Shown here piece after piece: positions 1 to 9,870 of a stretch of DNA of 22,317 bases; position 1 is the stretch's first letter; each line of letters starts with the position of its first letter. Location of the stretch: contig LT636016.1 of NCBI GenBank assembly GCA_900128565.1, positions 1 through 22,317 on the forward strand. Reading direction: 5' to 3'. This DNA comes from Stramenopiles sp. TOSAG23-6 (lineage: Eukaryota; Sar). The notes beneath the pieces are model-generated. The model saw nothing but the letters and a program-made list of their open reading frames with translations. It was not told where the DNA came from and searched no databases. The position numbers were made by a program, and so were the translations under genes.

Positions 1-55
1 GGTACAAAATTTCGTACGAAAAATAAATTCGAAATTGAAAAAAAATAAAACATAC
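1..55 (-). mobile_element. Introner copy E1 (intron, truncated by window edge)
   Basis: On the sense (minus) strand the myosin exon ends GACTATA and is followed by GTATGTTTTATTT, then CAATTTCGAATTTATTTTTC and GTACGAAATTTTGTACC. This is the 5' two-thirds of the repeated element; the window stops just before the expected CTAAC. The donor-like GTATGT is canonical here, but the 3' end is not visible. Confidence 0.8.
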
Positions 56-3000
56 TATAGTCACCTAAAGAACAAGCTCTATGGAATGCTGTTTCACCAA
101 GCACATCAGGTACAAATAAACAACCACCAAACTTGATAAATACTTGTATTAGTTTAATAGAACCAGTATTAACAGCAACATGCATAGATGTATATTTATT
201 TCGCATTTTTTTGCTTCTGTGATTGATGATAATTCCAGGTGAAATACCATAGAAACAACTCCGTTCATTTTTTTTGTTTTTTTCAAAAAATGATTCCAAT
301 TTTGATTTTATAAAAGGAAAATGATCATTATTTGTATCATTGTTTAAATTACATTTAATTGAATGTAATAACGATATTACTTCATCAGATAGACTTTGTT
401 TCATATTACTATAAGTCACACCTTTACAAAATTTATGAATGACATGCCATATGAAAAAATATTTCAAAAATTAAAATCGTTAGGTACGAAATTTCGTATG
501 AAAAAAAATAAATTAGAAATTCATATGAAACGTACATTGACAGCTTTAATTTGCTTTGCATATAATTTACAAATGTAGTGCCATTGGATTTGTCTTTGAA
601 TATTAAGATTTAAATAATAAAATGTATCAATATTATTTTCCACTAGTCCAATGCTTTTGTTATACCTGTATAAAGTAGTTATATTAGGTAATATACTCAA
701 CGGAATACGCATACTTTTCTGAACTAAATAACGTCTAACAACCTTTTGAATGAGTATAACTGCAAAGTATGCCGAATACAGAAATTTTGTTCTTGTTACT
801 GACATCTGAAAAAAGTCTATAATTCTTGAAACCATTTTGGAACATTCAACCTGAAACTTCTTTTTAGTATCCATGTGTAAGAAAAAAGAGGCACGGGAGA
901 TTATTCCTCTACAATGACTTTGTATTCTACTAATTAACAATGTCTTTTGAATTGTTTGTGTAATTATGCGTTTCGCACTGATTGTACCATCTTTAGGTTT
1001 TGCACTGATTGTTCCAGTTTTTTTAAAAAAATACAATGAAATTGCCCTTTTTAATATTGAAGTAGCTTTGTATTTCTTGGTCTTCATTAACATACTACGT
1101 TTAAATAAACATTGTTTCCATCTTGAAACAATAATCTTTGAAGCTATTATAATACCAAACAATGAAGATGAATGACTCAATGCACCATTTGCTCGCCACC
1201 AATTTACTATTACATTCAATGCTCTGCGTTTGTACCATTGGTCTATTCGAATTTGAAAGTCTGATTTTGCAAACAACATTGAATGACCCATCTTCCAATA
1301 CGTTTCGTGTCGACTATCATATTCATCATTACGTTTATTCGTCCCGCCATCAATTGCGGATACACAAAGGGAGTATATATTATTTCTAGCATTCAATACA
1401 TCATTTGTACACATCTCAGTGGATTCTGTAAAATATCTAGATGATATTGTATCTTTCCAAAATACATCATAATTTATTCGAAAAGGAAAACCATCTTTTC
1501 TCATTGCAACTACCTCCAAAATACCTGCATATAATAACTGTCTATACACTAACCTTTCATCATAATACACAAGACCATATACTGTGAAAAAATAGTTCAA
1601 ACGTTTGAAATTTGTTAGGTACAAAACTTTTAATAAAAATAAATAAATTTGAAATTGAAAAAAAATGAAATGAATGGTGAAAGTATACATCTATAGGTCT
1701 ATATTGTGATTCATTTGACTTGATACAATGCATATAGTGTGTGTGACTACGTTGAAGTGTACTCAAAACGCTCCCAAAATCGCTTGCATACTTTACTATT
1801 GCCGTAGTCCGATTATGAAGTTTTGTATCATTTTTTACATTTTTAGATGTGATATTTAATAGCTTGACTAAAAACTTATTATCAGACGAAGCACACAACT
1901 CAATAAGATTGTGAGTTAAACTATTTTCATTATACTGTAAAAATGTTTTCGAGTCATACATAACATCTCCAGCAAAATGAGAAATAGTAAATGTAGTCGT
2001 CGCTTTTTCATGTAATGTAGTCGTCGCTTCGTCATGTAATGTACCAGTTGACACAAAATTTCTCTTTAATTTTAAATACTTTGATGATTTGAGCTGTTTG
2101 CTATGTCGATTTCTACATGATTGACCTTGTGTCGTTTTGTGTGTATGAAAAAGGCTGGCACATATATCAACTCCATTTTTATTAGCATAACTTAAATCAT
2201 CCACCACCCGAAAAATACCATTGAATTCTGAATTCATCGTGTGTACTGTTTTATTATAATGTGTTTTGAACTGCATTTTACTTTCAAACGATTCACCATT
2301 AGTCTCTAAATCGTCATACATTTTACAATCTAATAAAGCACAACATGCATTGTTATCTTTGTAGATAATGTTACAATTGAACCCCTCCTTCTTATATAAA
2401 TTCATTTCTTCTTCAAATATTGCATCATTGTATAACTGGTACAACTTTTCATTGGCATAGTTTACACATAATGTATGTAATGAATTTTGGCTACTATCCT
2501 TATTATTTTGAAACCCTGATACATCTAAAACGCCAATAAAGTGATCTAATCTTGTACAACACGTCACAGCATTGCATACTTTGACTAACCAAGCAAATAG
2601 CTTGGCATAAATAAAACGAACTAATTTCCCCGCATTTTTTCTCAATAACAAAGAATCACTAGAGTGAATGGTAGTTTCACCATGTAATAATTGCAAATGT
2701 AAACTCTGTAAACAATTTGCTAAATTCTCACGAAAGCCTAAAATATTTGAAATATCTCTCAATACATGTTGAAACTCTAATTCATCATCCCAGACCTTCT
2801 CAATACATATACGACGTAGTTGAATACATGCACCTATTATTTTCCATAATTCGTCTTGTTCAGTTTTTGATACTCCAAGTATAGACAATATTGACGTTGC
2901 TTTACTTTTGATATTTTGTTCATTTTTCTCACTTTTATAATTCTTAGAATATTTTTCTTGTTTTAAATTCAAATGTTTTTCATTTTCAATGAGTTCTTGC

Positions 3001-4025
3001 TCTAAAATAGGAAACAATTTCCCACCATTAATAATTCTAAAAGTATCCAATAAAAAATATTCTATTTCAGTTCCAATAGCTACTCCATCAGAAAACCAAA
3101 CCTTTGTAAATTTTCCAAAAGAAGAAGTATTTTCATTTTCTACAGTACCAAAAAGTTCTAACAAATTTGATACACTTTGCGAAAGAAAATTCATTTTTTT
3201 TCGATTATTTGTACCAGAAGATGATATGTTTTGAAGGTATTCTATCATTATTTTACCTACTTTTGTTTTCCCTGATCCATGTACACCTGAAATAATACAA
3301 CTTTGATGAAACGTTTTTCTTTCTAAAGTATTAATTTTCTTCAATTTTGAATTTTCTTCATTATTTTGTGTACTTTCAGATTTTAAATTGTCTTTTTCAC
3401 TTCTTTTTTTGAAAAGTTTAGATTGTAAATCAAAATATGCTTTATGTGCTATTGAATAAGGACTCGGTGGCATTCTTTCATATGAAAATGTCATTTTGTT
3501 TTCACTCGGAAAAGAATAAAAAAGTGACATAAAAGGGTTAAATGAGAGTAGAATATCCCCAACATAGGTATACATCTTGTATTGTTCTATTGTTCGACGC
3601 TTTAATACTTTTATCATTGACGCTTCGCTAAATGCCTGAATATCACAAATATCAATGGGAAGTACAGTTGCATCGTGTGATATATCATAAGGAAACACAT
3701 AAGAATTGTTGACAGTTAAGCGCACACCCTTTTGGTTTGTAATGATACTCGTATTATTATGAATACTTTCACGGTTTCCTATTTCAAATAGATTTGTACA
3801 CATATACTGCATTTTTGCATTAGATGAATATTTCGATTCCATATTATACTCTTTTATACATTCATGCAGTGAACGGTTGGTCCAACCCAAAAAATCTTTG
3901 AGATCAAAATCATTAGATAGTTTCGTGCAAAACTGTCTTCTCAATTGGTCTTTTGCAACTACTTCATTACAACTAACATTATTACCCTGATACGAATCAC
4001 CAACACGATAGTAGCACTTATTCAT
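56..4025 (-). CDS. Divergent myosin heavy chain with IQ motifs and C-terminal ankyrin repeats (partial, 3 exons visible)
   Basis: Actin-based motor-like protein, cut by the left window edge. Proposed exons are 4025-1689, 1582-522 and 447-56; the joined frame is open for 1263 codons. ATG at 4025 is the first ATG of the frame. Seen in the motor: P-loop GVHGSGKT (residues 247-254), switch I NENTSSFGK (297-305), switch II DVSGFQ (501-506), the HYMHCIKSN segment, then exon 2 with a converter-like region (QLLYAGILEVV, KDGFPFRINYDVF). Exon 2 continues with IQ-like helices (IQSHCRGIISRASF, ILIQKVVRRYL). Exon 3 ends in about two ankyrin repeats (TSMHVAVNTGSIKLIQVFI, DVLGETAFHRACSLGDYS). A charged Lys/Glu/Asn-rich insert precedes the P-loop. 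The switch I Arg is Ser302 and the switch II Glu is Gln506, so normal ATP hydrolysis is doubtful. Two introns are introner copies without GT-AG ends that keep the frame. Two small in-frame tandem repeats (971-1024, 1991-2038) are present. The myosin class is unresolved. Confidence 0.85.
448..521 (-). mobile_element. Introner copy E2 inside the myosin gene, non-GT-AG, 9-bp direct repeat
   Basis: A 74-bp unit lies between exons 2 and 3. CATATGAAA (plus strand) is repeated exactly at 448-456 and 522-530, so the excised unit can slide by nine bases. Sense strand: CATATGAATTTC, T-rich run, CATACGAAATTTCGTACC, TAACG, then GAAATATTTTTTCATATG. Removing 74 bp fuses CGT-TTC-ATA-TGG-CAT in frame into the ankyrin exon. 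No position within the slide gives GT-AG or GC-AG ends. Removing both CATATG copies instead would run into a stop. Confidence 0.75.
971..1024 (-). repeat. 27-bp tandem duplication in myosin exon 2
   Basis: Two copies with a 27-bp period encode GTISAK-type units (GTISAKPKD then GTISAKR). The duplication is in frame and lies between the IQ-like segments, suggesting a tolerant linker. Confidence 0.7.
1583..1688 (-). mobile_element. Introner copy E3 in the myosin motor, non-GT-AG
   Basis: The unit is flanked by GTATA on both sides (sense strand GAT-GTATAC at the left, CACA-GTATATGG at the right). It contains CAATTTCAAATTTATTTATT, TTTTGTACCTAAC and CTATTTTTTCACAG. Removing 106 bp (or 112 bp by collapsing the flanking TG) keeps the frame and restores a normal myosin sequence from RPID to the DERLVYRQL segment. 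The apparent GT...CAG intron is 107 bp and would shift the frame to a stop 12 codons on. Confidence 0.75.
1991..2038 (-). repeat. 24-bp tandem duplication in the myosin motor
   Basis: ATGTAGTCGTCGCTT is repeated with a 24-bp period and encodes HDEATTTL followed by HEKATTTF. It is an in-frame duplication, probably in a surface loop before the ISHFAGDVMYDS segment (myosin ..HYAGxVxYd.. motif). Confidence 0.7.
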
Positions 4026-4884
4026 TTTTACGTACAATTAAGGGTGAAACCTCAATTTTGTAATGACGCATTGTCTAAACCTAAATCCATGCCAAATTTA
4101 ACGTACAGATAGTATCTATGCCTACTACTATAGTACCTAGTACCCAGTACTAATGGAAAATTCGATTTGGACCGGGTATTACCGGGTAATAAAAAGAATC
4201 TAGAAAATGTCAGAAAATGTCTTCATCACACGAAGTTGCTGCATTATCAAGGGAATCATGACATTGTAACCTACCTATACATAGTTAGGAATACAAGTTT
4301 CACTGAAAATGATCAAAACTTGTACATCAGTACAACATCATATAGTAGTACATAATATTGGGTTAAAAAACATAAACAAAAAATTTTATCCTTTTTTATA
4401 TAAACTGGATTATAATATTATACTATATGAAATTTCTTGTATCATTGTTTTCGCCTTTTCTCAAAATGTTTTCATGCTTTACAATCTCAAATCGGCCTTC
4501 AACCCACTGTTGAATATTTTTTTAATTTACAACTTTTATACACATTCTGATTTTTATACACATTCTGATTTTTGTAAAGCATTTGAGTACCGTGTATGTA
4601 TCCATCATCTTTTTTACATCCTGATTTTTATAAAACATATGAGTACCGTGTATGTATCCATCATCATCTACACAATTACGTACTACATGGTTTATTTAAG
4701 ATTATGACGATAACGCAACCAGGCCTTTTTACCAACATTTTACAAATTCTTTTATGGTTAGAGTTCTTAAGAATCACCGACTCATAAGCTTCTTTTCTGT
4801 ACAATTATTTCATATTTATATATTTCCTATATTTTGTGTCTTCTTTACTATTTGGCTTATACTGCCATAACATATTACATATAC
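4026..4884. other. Intergenic: myosin upstream region and DYRK 3' flank
   Basis: No convincing coding sequence. Just upstream of the myosin start are short repeats of GTACC/AGTAC type (about 4130-4150) and two copies of ACCGGGTA (4171 and 4181). The DYRK-proximal half is very AT-rich and holds the tandem repeats listed separately. Both flanking genes point left, so this stretch must contain the kinase 3' UTR and the myosin promoter. Confidence 0.6.
4533..4668. repeat. Nested tandem repeats (18-bp and 56-bp periods)
   Basis: TTTTATACACATTCTGAT occurs twice in tandem (period 18). It is followed by two copies of a longer unit (period 56) that share GAGTACCGTGTATGTATCCA, starting at 4585 and 4641. 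Small differences between copies indicate a local duplication rather than an assembly artefact. Confidence 0.75.
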
Positions 4885-6888
4885 TTATTTGTTCCTATCC
4901 TTTCCTTCTGCGGCATTGGGGTTAGCGGGAGATATAACAACAGCTGCGCTTTTACTCCTTGATTTATCTTTTTCCTTTTTATTTTTTTGTCTTGTGCCTT
5001 GAGATGATCGGAGAGATTTACTTCGCTGTGGTACCGATGCACCTCTTTTAGCATCCTTTGCTGCTGTTCCATGTGAAGATCTACTATCACGAGAAACTCG
5101 ATCATTTGACCGTAAATTTGTGAATTTCGTATTGTCTTTAAACGTTTCGTCAACTTCCATATTTGTATTTTTTTCATCATATCCATCATTTTGACGTGGT
5201 GTTTGAGTACACTGATCAACTGTTTTATTAGTGCTAATAACATCAGTTGGTCCTTTAGTACAAGATATTGTTTTGGAAACTTTATTCGACAAACAAGAAT
5301 TTCCAATAGACGCAGAACTGCTTGAAGCGCCTGTTTTTATATTTTCTTCTGTTTTGTTTGACATTTTATCTTCACGTTCACTAGTCTGTGTACCGCTCGA
5401 AATAGACTGAGTAGCGCCATCACGATGCACTGCAACTTTTGACTGATTTGGAACACGATTAAAAAAGGGATGCTGGAGAGCTTTAACAGGAGTTATTCTT
5501 TCTTTTGGATTTTGACATAACATCTGGTCAATTAAATCGAGAAATACGAGATAGTCATCCAATGTATGACCAGCTTCGCCTTTTCGACGACTTGTTGGTC
5601 CTCCTGTATATACACCAATAATATCAGCAAGCGTTTTATTTTCTGATGAACTGCTGGGGTTAGAATTTTCATCCTTATCATTCGCTGTTTTTCCACTACT
5701 TGATTTTTCTTCACCTGTATCATCTTCTTTGTTTTTAAGATTTCGTGTTTTCTCCGAGACATTCTTTTCTTTCTTTTTTTTACGTTTTGCTGACGGAGAC
5801 TGGCGAATGACATAAGTAACATTCTTTTTATCTGATGTAGAGTCAGATGAATTAATAACATCAAAGAATTGCTTCACTTTGGGGGATTCTTCAAGCATTT
5901 GATTTGGTGGAATTCCACGCAACTTGACAATCCTTCGCATTTGGTCACCCTCATCAGAACCGTTAAAAAGTGGCTCACCTGTATGCATTTCCACTAGAAT
6001 ACAACCTAAACTCCACATATCAATACCGACAGAATAATCTAGACCTAAAATGACTTCTGGCGACCTATAAAATCTCGATTGAATATATTTATACATGCGC
6101 TTTTCTCCGTAACAACTACTACCAAAGTCAATTACCTTTATTGCAGATCGCCTCGGATGACGAAGTAAAATGTTCTCTGGTTTAAGATCACAATGTACGA
6201 CATTGATTTCTGGAAGAGAGAGGAATGCTAATGCTTGAAGCAATTGTAAACCAAATTTGCGAATTAAATTTAAAGAAACGCCATTAAAAGAAGTATTTCG
6301 CAGGAGGTCATACAAATTGTAGCTCAAAAGTTCAAATACTAAACAAGTATGATTACGATGCACAAAGTTATCCAATAATCGTACAATAAACCATTTGTCA
6401 TGAGGGTCTTTTGAGTTTAAGTATTCTAACAAATTGATTTCTGTTTGTGCTTGTTTTGTAAACGGCTTACGGCTCTTAATAATTTTTATAGCAACATGAG
6501 TTTTTTTTCTACGATCAAAAGCTCTGACGACTTGACCGAAAGAACCCTTACCTATCCTCTTGTCAATGATATAATTTTCGTTAAATATCTCATTTTCACG
6601 AACTTTATAGTTGTATTCGTCATCGTCATAGCCATTATTATATTCACGCTTTTGATTTTTCTGTGTCTGAAGTTTTTTATGTTTTGCTTGATAATACACT
6701 TCGTTAATTCTCTTGTATGTGTGTATGAGATTAATTGTTAACTTGCGTAAAGGAGCCTCGATTGGATCACGTGGTTTAGATAACTCATTATTTGCTATAT
6801 CACTGGATGTCAAGTCTTTTGATTCAGACACAAATTCTTCGGGGCCGCGTTCTGTTACAGATGAAACAGTAGCAGCACCCGGCTCCAT
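4885..6888 (-). CDS. DYRK1-class dual-specificity protein kinase
   Basis: Single exon, 667 residues. The Met at 6888 (MEPGAATV) is preferred over the open upstream frame, which is hydrophobic and unlike kinase N-termini. Features in order: DYRK homology box ([11 protein letters not shown], about 84-95), glycine loop GKGSFG (113-118), catalytic Lys135 in VAIKII, catalytic loop HCDLKPEN with Asp234, DFG at 254-256, activation loop YKY (266-268, the autophosphorylated YxY of the family) and SRFYRSPE. A low-complexity Lys/Ser insert of roughly 100 residues (about 350-455) interrupts the C-lobe before the [18 protein letters not shown] segment. The C-terminal ~150 residues are Ser/Lys-rich and basic, suggesting nuclear targeting. 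All catalytic residues are present, so it should be active on Ser/Thr substrates. Family assignment is secure; the orthologue subgroup (DYRK1A/minibrain-like) is an inference. Confidence 0.95.
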   Translation of the reverse strand: MEPGAATVSSVTERGPEEFVSESKDLTSSDIANNELSKPRDPIEAPLRKLTINLIHTYKRINEVYYQAKHKKLQTQKNQKREYNNGYDDDEYNYKVRENEIFNENYIIDKRIGKGSFGQVVRAFDRRKKTHVAIKIIKSRKPFTKQAQTEINLLEYLNSKDPHDKWFIVRLLDNFVHRNHTCLVFELLSYNLYDLLRNTSFNGVSLNLIRKFGLQLLQALAFLSLPEINVVHCDLKPENILLRHPRRSAIKVIDFGSSCYGEKRMYKYIQSRFYRSPEVILGLDYSVGIDMWSLGCILVEMHTGEPLFNGSDEGDQMRRIVKLRGIPPNQMLEESPKVKQFFDVINSSDSTSDKKNVTYVIRQSPSAKRKKKKEKNVSEKTRNLKNKEDDTGEEKSSSGKTANDKDENSNPSSSSENKTLADIIGVYTGGPTSRRKGEAGHTLDDYLVFLDLIDQMLCQNPKERITPVKALQHPFFNRVPNQSKVAVHRDGATQSISSGTQTSEREDKMSNKTEENIKTGASSSSASIGNSCLSNKVSKTISCTKGPTDVISTNKTVDQCTQTPRQNDGYDEKNTNMEVDETFKDNTKFTNLRSNDRVSRDSRSSHGTAAKDAKRGASVPQRSKSLRSSQGTRQKNKKEKDKSRSKSAAVVISPANPNAAEGKDRNK

Positions 6889-7684
6889 TGTATTTTGTGT
6901 TTTTTTCAAGTACGTAATCTTTTTATTTGAAATATTCCTACTAAAGTCTGTTGAATTTGAAATATTGTAACATTGTATGAAAATGAGTATAATGCAAGAT
7001 TGAAATATCATAGAAACTTTGCTCAAACAAAGTCTACACAACGGAAAGACGAAGAAAAAAGCAAAGCAAAATGAAACAGAAACACAAAGTCGAAACAACA
7101 TATTGTTGAATAAAACCAAGAAAAATGAACCCTAGAATACTAAAATCGAAGCATCGAAAGTATACAGAGAGTTTTAACATCAATTTGCTGAAGATTTCAT
7201 GCCTAAATATAACCCTATCAAAACTCTATGCGTCCGAAACGAAAGGTCATAGGAGAGTCTGAACAGTTGATGCATTGGGCTTCTTGGAAAGAACTTTTTA
7301 GAATCAAGGAAAAAGAAAACACCACCAAAAAGATAGATCGCAAATAGCACTATAATTAACTTACGCTTGTTTCATAATATGGTGTATACCATGACAGAAC
7401 TCATCGAGATCAAAATGAAGGTCTTACAAATCAGTGTAGTATTTTTGAATTTCCACTTTAGGTAGGCTCCTACGGATTAGAATTTGGCGGGAAAGTTCCA
7501 CACTTTCTTGCTCTCAAGTACGAAAATTTCGTCTCAAGTACGAAAATTTCGTACGTAATTTTTTTAAAAATTTTTAAACTTGGAAATTCGCGCGAAATTA
7601 TATTGACAGGTTTGTGCCATCGCCTAAATTTTTTGGAAGGAAAGGAAAAGAGTTTTTTTTGCTTTTTTTTTATAAATCTATAAA
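6889..7684. promoter_or_regulatory. Intergenic: DYRK upstream region and RING-gene 3' flank
   Basis: Must contain the DYRK promoter/5' UTR and the 3' end of the RING gene. Visible features are TTTGGCGGGAAA (about 7484-7495, identical to a classic E2F/DP site), a TTCGCGCGAA palindrome (7587-7596) and a 20-bp tandem repeat (7512-7551). A 39-codon plus-strand open frame (7228-7347, Met-Arg-Pro-Lys..., Lys/Glu/Trp-rich) is present, but I cannot show that it is a gene. Regulatory roles are inferred from motif matches only. Confidence 0.4.
7512..7556. repeat. 20-bp tandem repeat resembling the introner palindromic core
   Basis: TCTCAAGTACGAAAATTTCG is repeated twice, 20 bp apart, followed by TACGTAATTTTTTT. 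The GTACGAAAATTTCGTAC part is close to the palindrome in the introner core (GTACGAAATTTCGTAC). The rest of the element (CTAAC, CAATTTC) is missing, so this may be a remnant or a convergent palindrome. Confidence 0.45.
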
Positions 7685-9289
7685 TCAAGACAAAGACTGT
7701 ACAACACAACCTGGAGAATCAGCAAGACGATAATGAAGAGTAAGGTGTTTATCTGTATCATGCCAGCGTGTTTTGGATATAAAATCCAACGACAATTCTA
7801 AACCCAGAACTTCACCTCTGCAATAAATGGATAATTTTTCAGTTTTTTCTGAAATTCCTAATTTCTTTGCAATGTATTTTTTTAAGTGTCGAACACGTAA
7901 ACCTGGAGATGTTTGAAGATATGGCTTCATAAGAGGAGGCAATAATCCAGGGTGAAGCTCTTCAATATATTGCGGAATTTTAGCATCCTTTACATTTAAA
8001 TTATTTTTTTCATCTTGTGAAATATTTGATGATGTAGAGTCGGGTTTATTTTGTTCATTCTTTGTAGTTTTCGATCCATCAGTCAAGTTTTCTTGTTTTG
8101 ATTGTGTTTTAACCACAGGTTTATCCCAACTGACATCGTTTTCAGATATATTAATATAATACACTTTGGTTTCGGCGTCATCATTCATAATACGATGTAA
8201 CTTTCTCCAGCCAAATACACTCGGTAGTGGCAAAAATAAATTTAGCTTTGAACTAGTAGATACTGGCATTGACAACGTTTTTGGCTTTTTTCCTTTTTTT
8301 GATTTCTTTGTCCTTTTTGCTCCAATATTTGTCATCAAAGTTTTAAGTATACTTAAATCTGGTGTTAATTTAAATGCAATTTCTGTTTCAAGTCTACGGC
8401 GATTTTCAGTAACAAGTAAAGAATTTTGGCGCCTTTTATTCCTCTCCAGCAATGCACCATCTGTAATAAATGCTTCAACTTCCATATCATGAAAAGAATG
8501 ACCAATTGATGAGTCTTCTAGTATTTTATTTCTTTGCTTTTCAATGGCTCGTTCACGCTCAATAAATTCGCGTTTTCTTTTTATACCAATTTCAGAATAA
8601 AAGTGGGTCTCCGCTTGAGAATCTGCCTCGGTGAGGTTAGGTATAATTTTATCTACTATGGATTGTAGCGTTCTATCAAATAAAACAAGAGTCCGAGGAT
8701 TTGGAGCTAAATTCACACTGCATACGGGACAACTCGTGGAACCCTTAGCAAAATGTTGATAAATGCAACTACGACAAAAAGAGTGGAGACATTCTACTAC
8801 AGTGAAAGCTTCCCGGTAATATCCCGAACATAACTTACAAATGAGGTGTGAGTTGAGACGTGAAAGGTTTATTGAAACATTTGGTTGGTAGAAGGCTTGT
8901 TTCCCACCCTTCGCAGTTCCTTCTGTTGTCAAGGGGGCTAGAGAAGCAGTGTTTCGATTTCTAGTGAGAATTTCGTTCTCTGAGTTTTCATCAGAAGTAT
9001 CAGAACTACTTTCACTATCACTACTACTATCCGTATCTGAACTACTACTACTACTACTTTCAGAGTCATTCTCACAAGTTATTTTGTTATATTTAGGAGG
9101 GGATAAACTTTCCTCCAGATTCTTTTTAGCCACCTTTGCCTTATTCGTATCAACAAGAATATTTGATTTCTCATTGTCATTTGCAGAGTCTTTTAAATTT
9201 TTAGTATCATTGTTTGGTGTAGTATCATCAACATCCATATGATCTTCATCGACTTCTACCGAAGAAGTGTTTAAAGTTGCCTCAGGCAT
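7685..9289 (-). CDS. Polycomb-type RING finger protein with WW and RAWUL domains
   Basis: Single exon, 534 residues, ATG at 9289, TGA stop. An acidic Ser/Asp/Glu-rich N-terminus (about 73-107) precedes a C3HC4 RING with all eight zinc ligands (C151, C154, C167, H169, C172, C175, C187, C190). Its LICKLCSGYYREAFTVVEC and LHSFCRSCI segments resemble PCGF/Bmi1 and plant DRIP proteins. A WW-like module follows at about 359-392 (W361, Y377-Y378, W388, P391). The C-terminus (about 462-523; RVRHLKKYIAKKLGI, LSIYCRGEVLG) matches the RAWUL ubiquitin-like fold of PRC1 RING subunits. Likely role: E3 ubiquitin ligase component acting in the nucleus, possibly histone H2A-directed as in PRC1; the substrate is inferred. 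The WW module between RING and RAWUL is unusual. Confidence 0.88.
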   Translation of the reverse strand: MPEATLNTSSVEVDEDHMDVDDTTPNNDTKNLKDSANDNEKSNILVDTNKAKVAKKNLEESLSPPKYNKITCENDSESSSSSSSDTDSSSDSESSSDTSDENSENEILTRNRNTASLAPLTTEGTAKGGKQAFYQPNVSINLSRLNSHLICKLCSGYYREAFTVVECLHSFCRSCIYQHFAKGSTSCPVCSVNLAPNPRTLVLFDRTLQSIVDKIIPNLTEADSQAETHFYSEIGIKRKREFIERERAIEKQRNKILEDSSIGHSFHDMEVEAFITDGALLERNKRRQNSLLVTENRRRLETEIAFKLTPDLSILKTLMTNIGAKRTKKSKKGKKPKTLSMPVSTSSKLNLFLPLPSVFGWRKLHRIMNDDAETKVYYINISENDVSWDKPVVKTQSKQENLTDGSKTTKNEQNKPDSTSSNISQDEKNNLNVKDAKIPQYIEELHPGLLPPLMKPYLQTSPGLRVRHLKKYIAKKLGISEKTEKLSIYCRGEVLGLELSLDFISKTRWHDTDKHLTLHYRLADSPGCVVQSLS

Positions 9290-9870
9290 TATCTATTCCT
9301 GCTGAAAAAAAAATACTCACTGATCAAAAACACAATGTTTCTTTGTACAATTTTACGGAAAGATTCTGAATTACATACACTACTCACAAAGCTATTTCCG
9401 AACACTAGTATTAAATCTCAACCTGTATTTACAAAAAGAATCTCTATGTCGGTGTTGAACAATTTCACACTCACTTATCCTTTAGTAAAACGAGTACACG
9501 TCGGCTCGTTGTTGGGGTTGTTGGGTCTGTATGTCTGTCTGTGTCTCTCGCGACTCGAGATTTTCTGGCTTGACCGCTGAAAAATTGAGTTTGAGTGACA
9601 AGGGGCAGGTTTGTGCGTGAATTCTTTCGGTCAAAACGTCTTCTTCTTGAATGTGAATGATATATGATATTTTCAATATTTTCAATATCAATAGAATCCG
9701 ATATAGCGATATAGATTTCGGATTTGAATCAATTGCTTTAGATTATAAAAGTCACTCTCGTTGTTCATGACTTTTTCAATCGAACGAATAAGATTTCAGA
9801 TTGAATTTCGAGAAGATTAGAGATTGGTAAAGGCAGCACCTTTGACATTATATCTTTGGGGTATAAAATC
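9290..9870. promoter_or_regulatory. Divergent intergenic region between the RING gene and the SKICH-like gene
   Basis: Shared upstream region of two divergent genes. ATTATAAAAG near 9740 is a plausible TATA-like element about 130 bp before the plus-strand ATG. AT-rich runs with repeated TTTTCAATA (about 9668-9690) and GATATAG lie nearby. An 81-codon plus-strand open frame (9335-9580) has no recognisable features. I see no RNA gene. Confidence 0.4.

Noticed and set aside
1583-1689. Ordinary 107-bp GT-AG intron in the myosin
   Set aside because: It has GT and CAG ends but shifts the frame and reaches a stop within 12 codons, whereas removal of 106 bp restores conserved myosin sequence. Only cDNA can decide finally.
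6889-7119. Hydrophobic N-terminal extension in frame with the DYRK kinase
   Set aside because: It would add a signal-like segment not expected in a DYRK kinase. MEPGAATV at 6888 gives a typical hydrophilic N-terminus.
7470-7709. Minus-strand open frame overlapping the end of the RING gene
   Set aside because: Begins at a non-ATG codon, is rich in residues produced by A/T runs, and covers the tandem palindromic repeat; probably 3' UTR.
9335-9580. 81-codon plus-strand open frame in the RING / SKICH-like divergent region
   Set aside because: No domain, signal or composition that supports a gene; it lies where two promoters are expected and may be chance.
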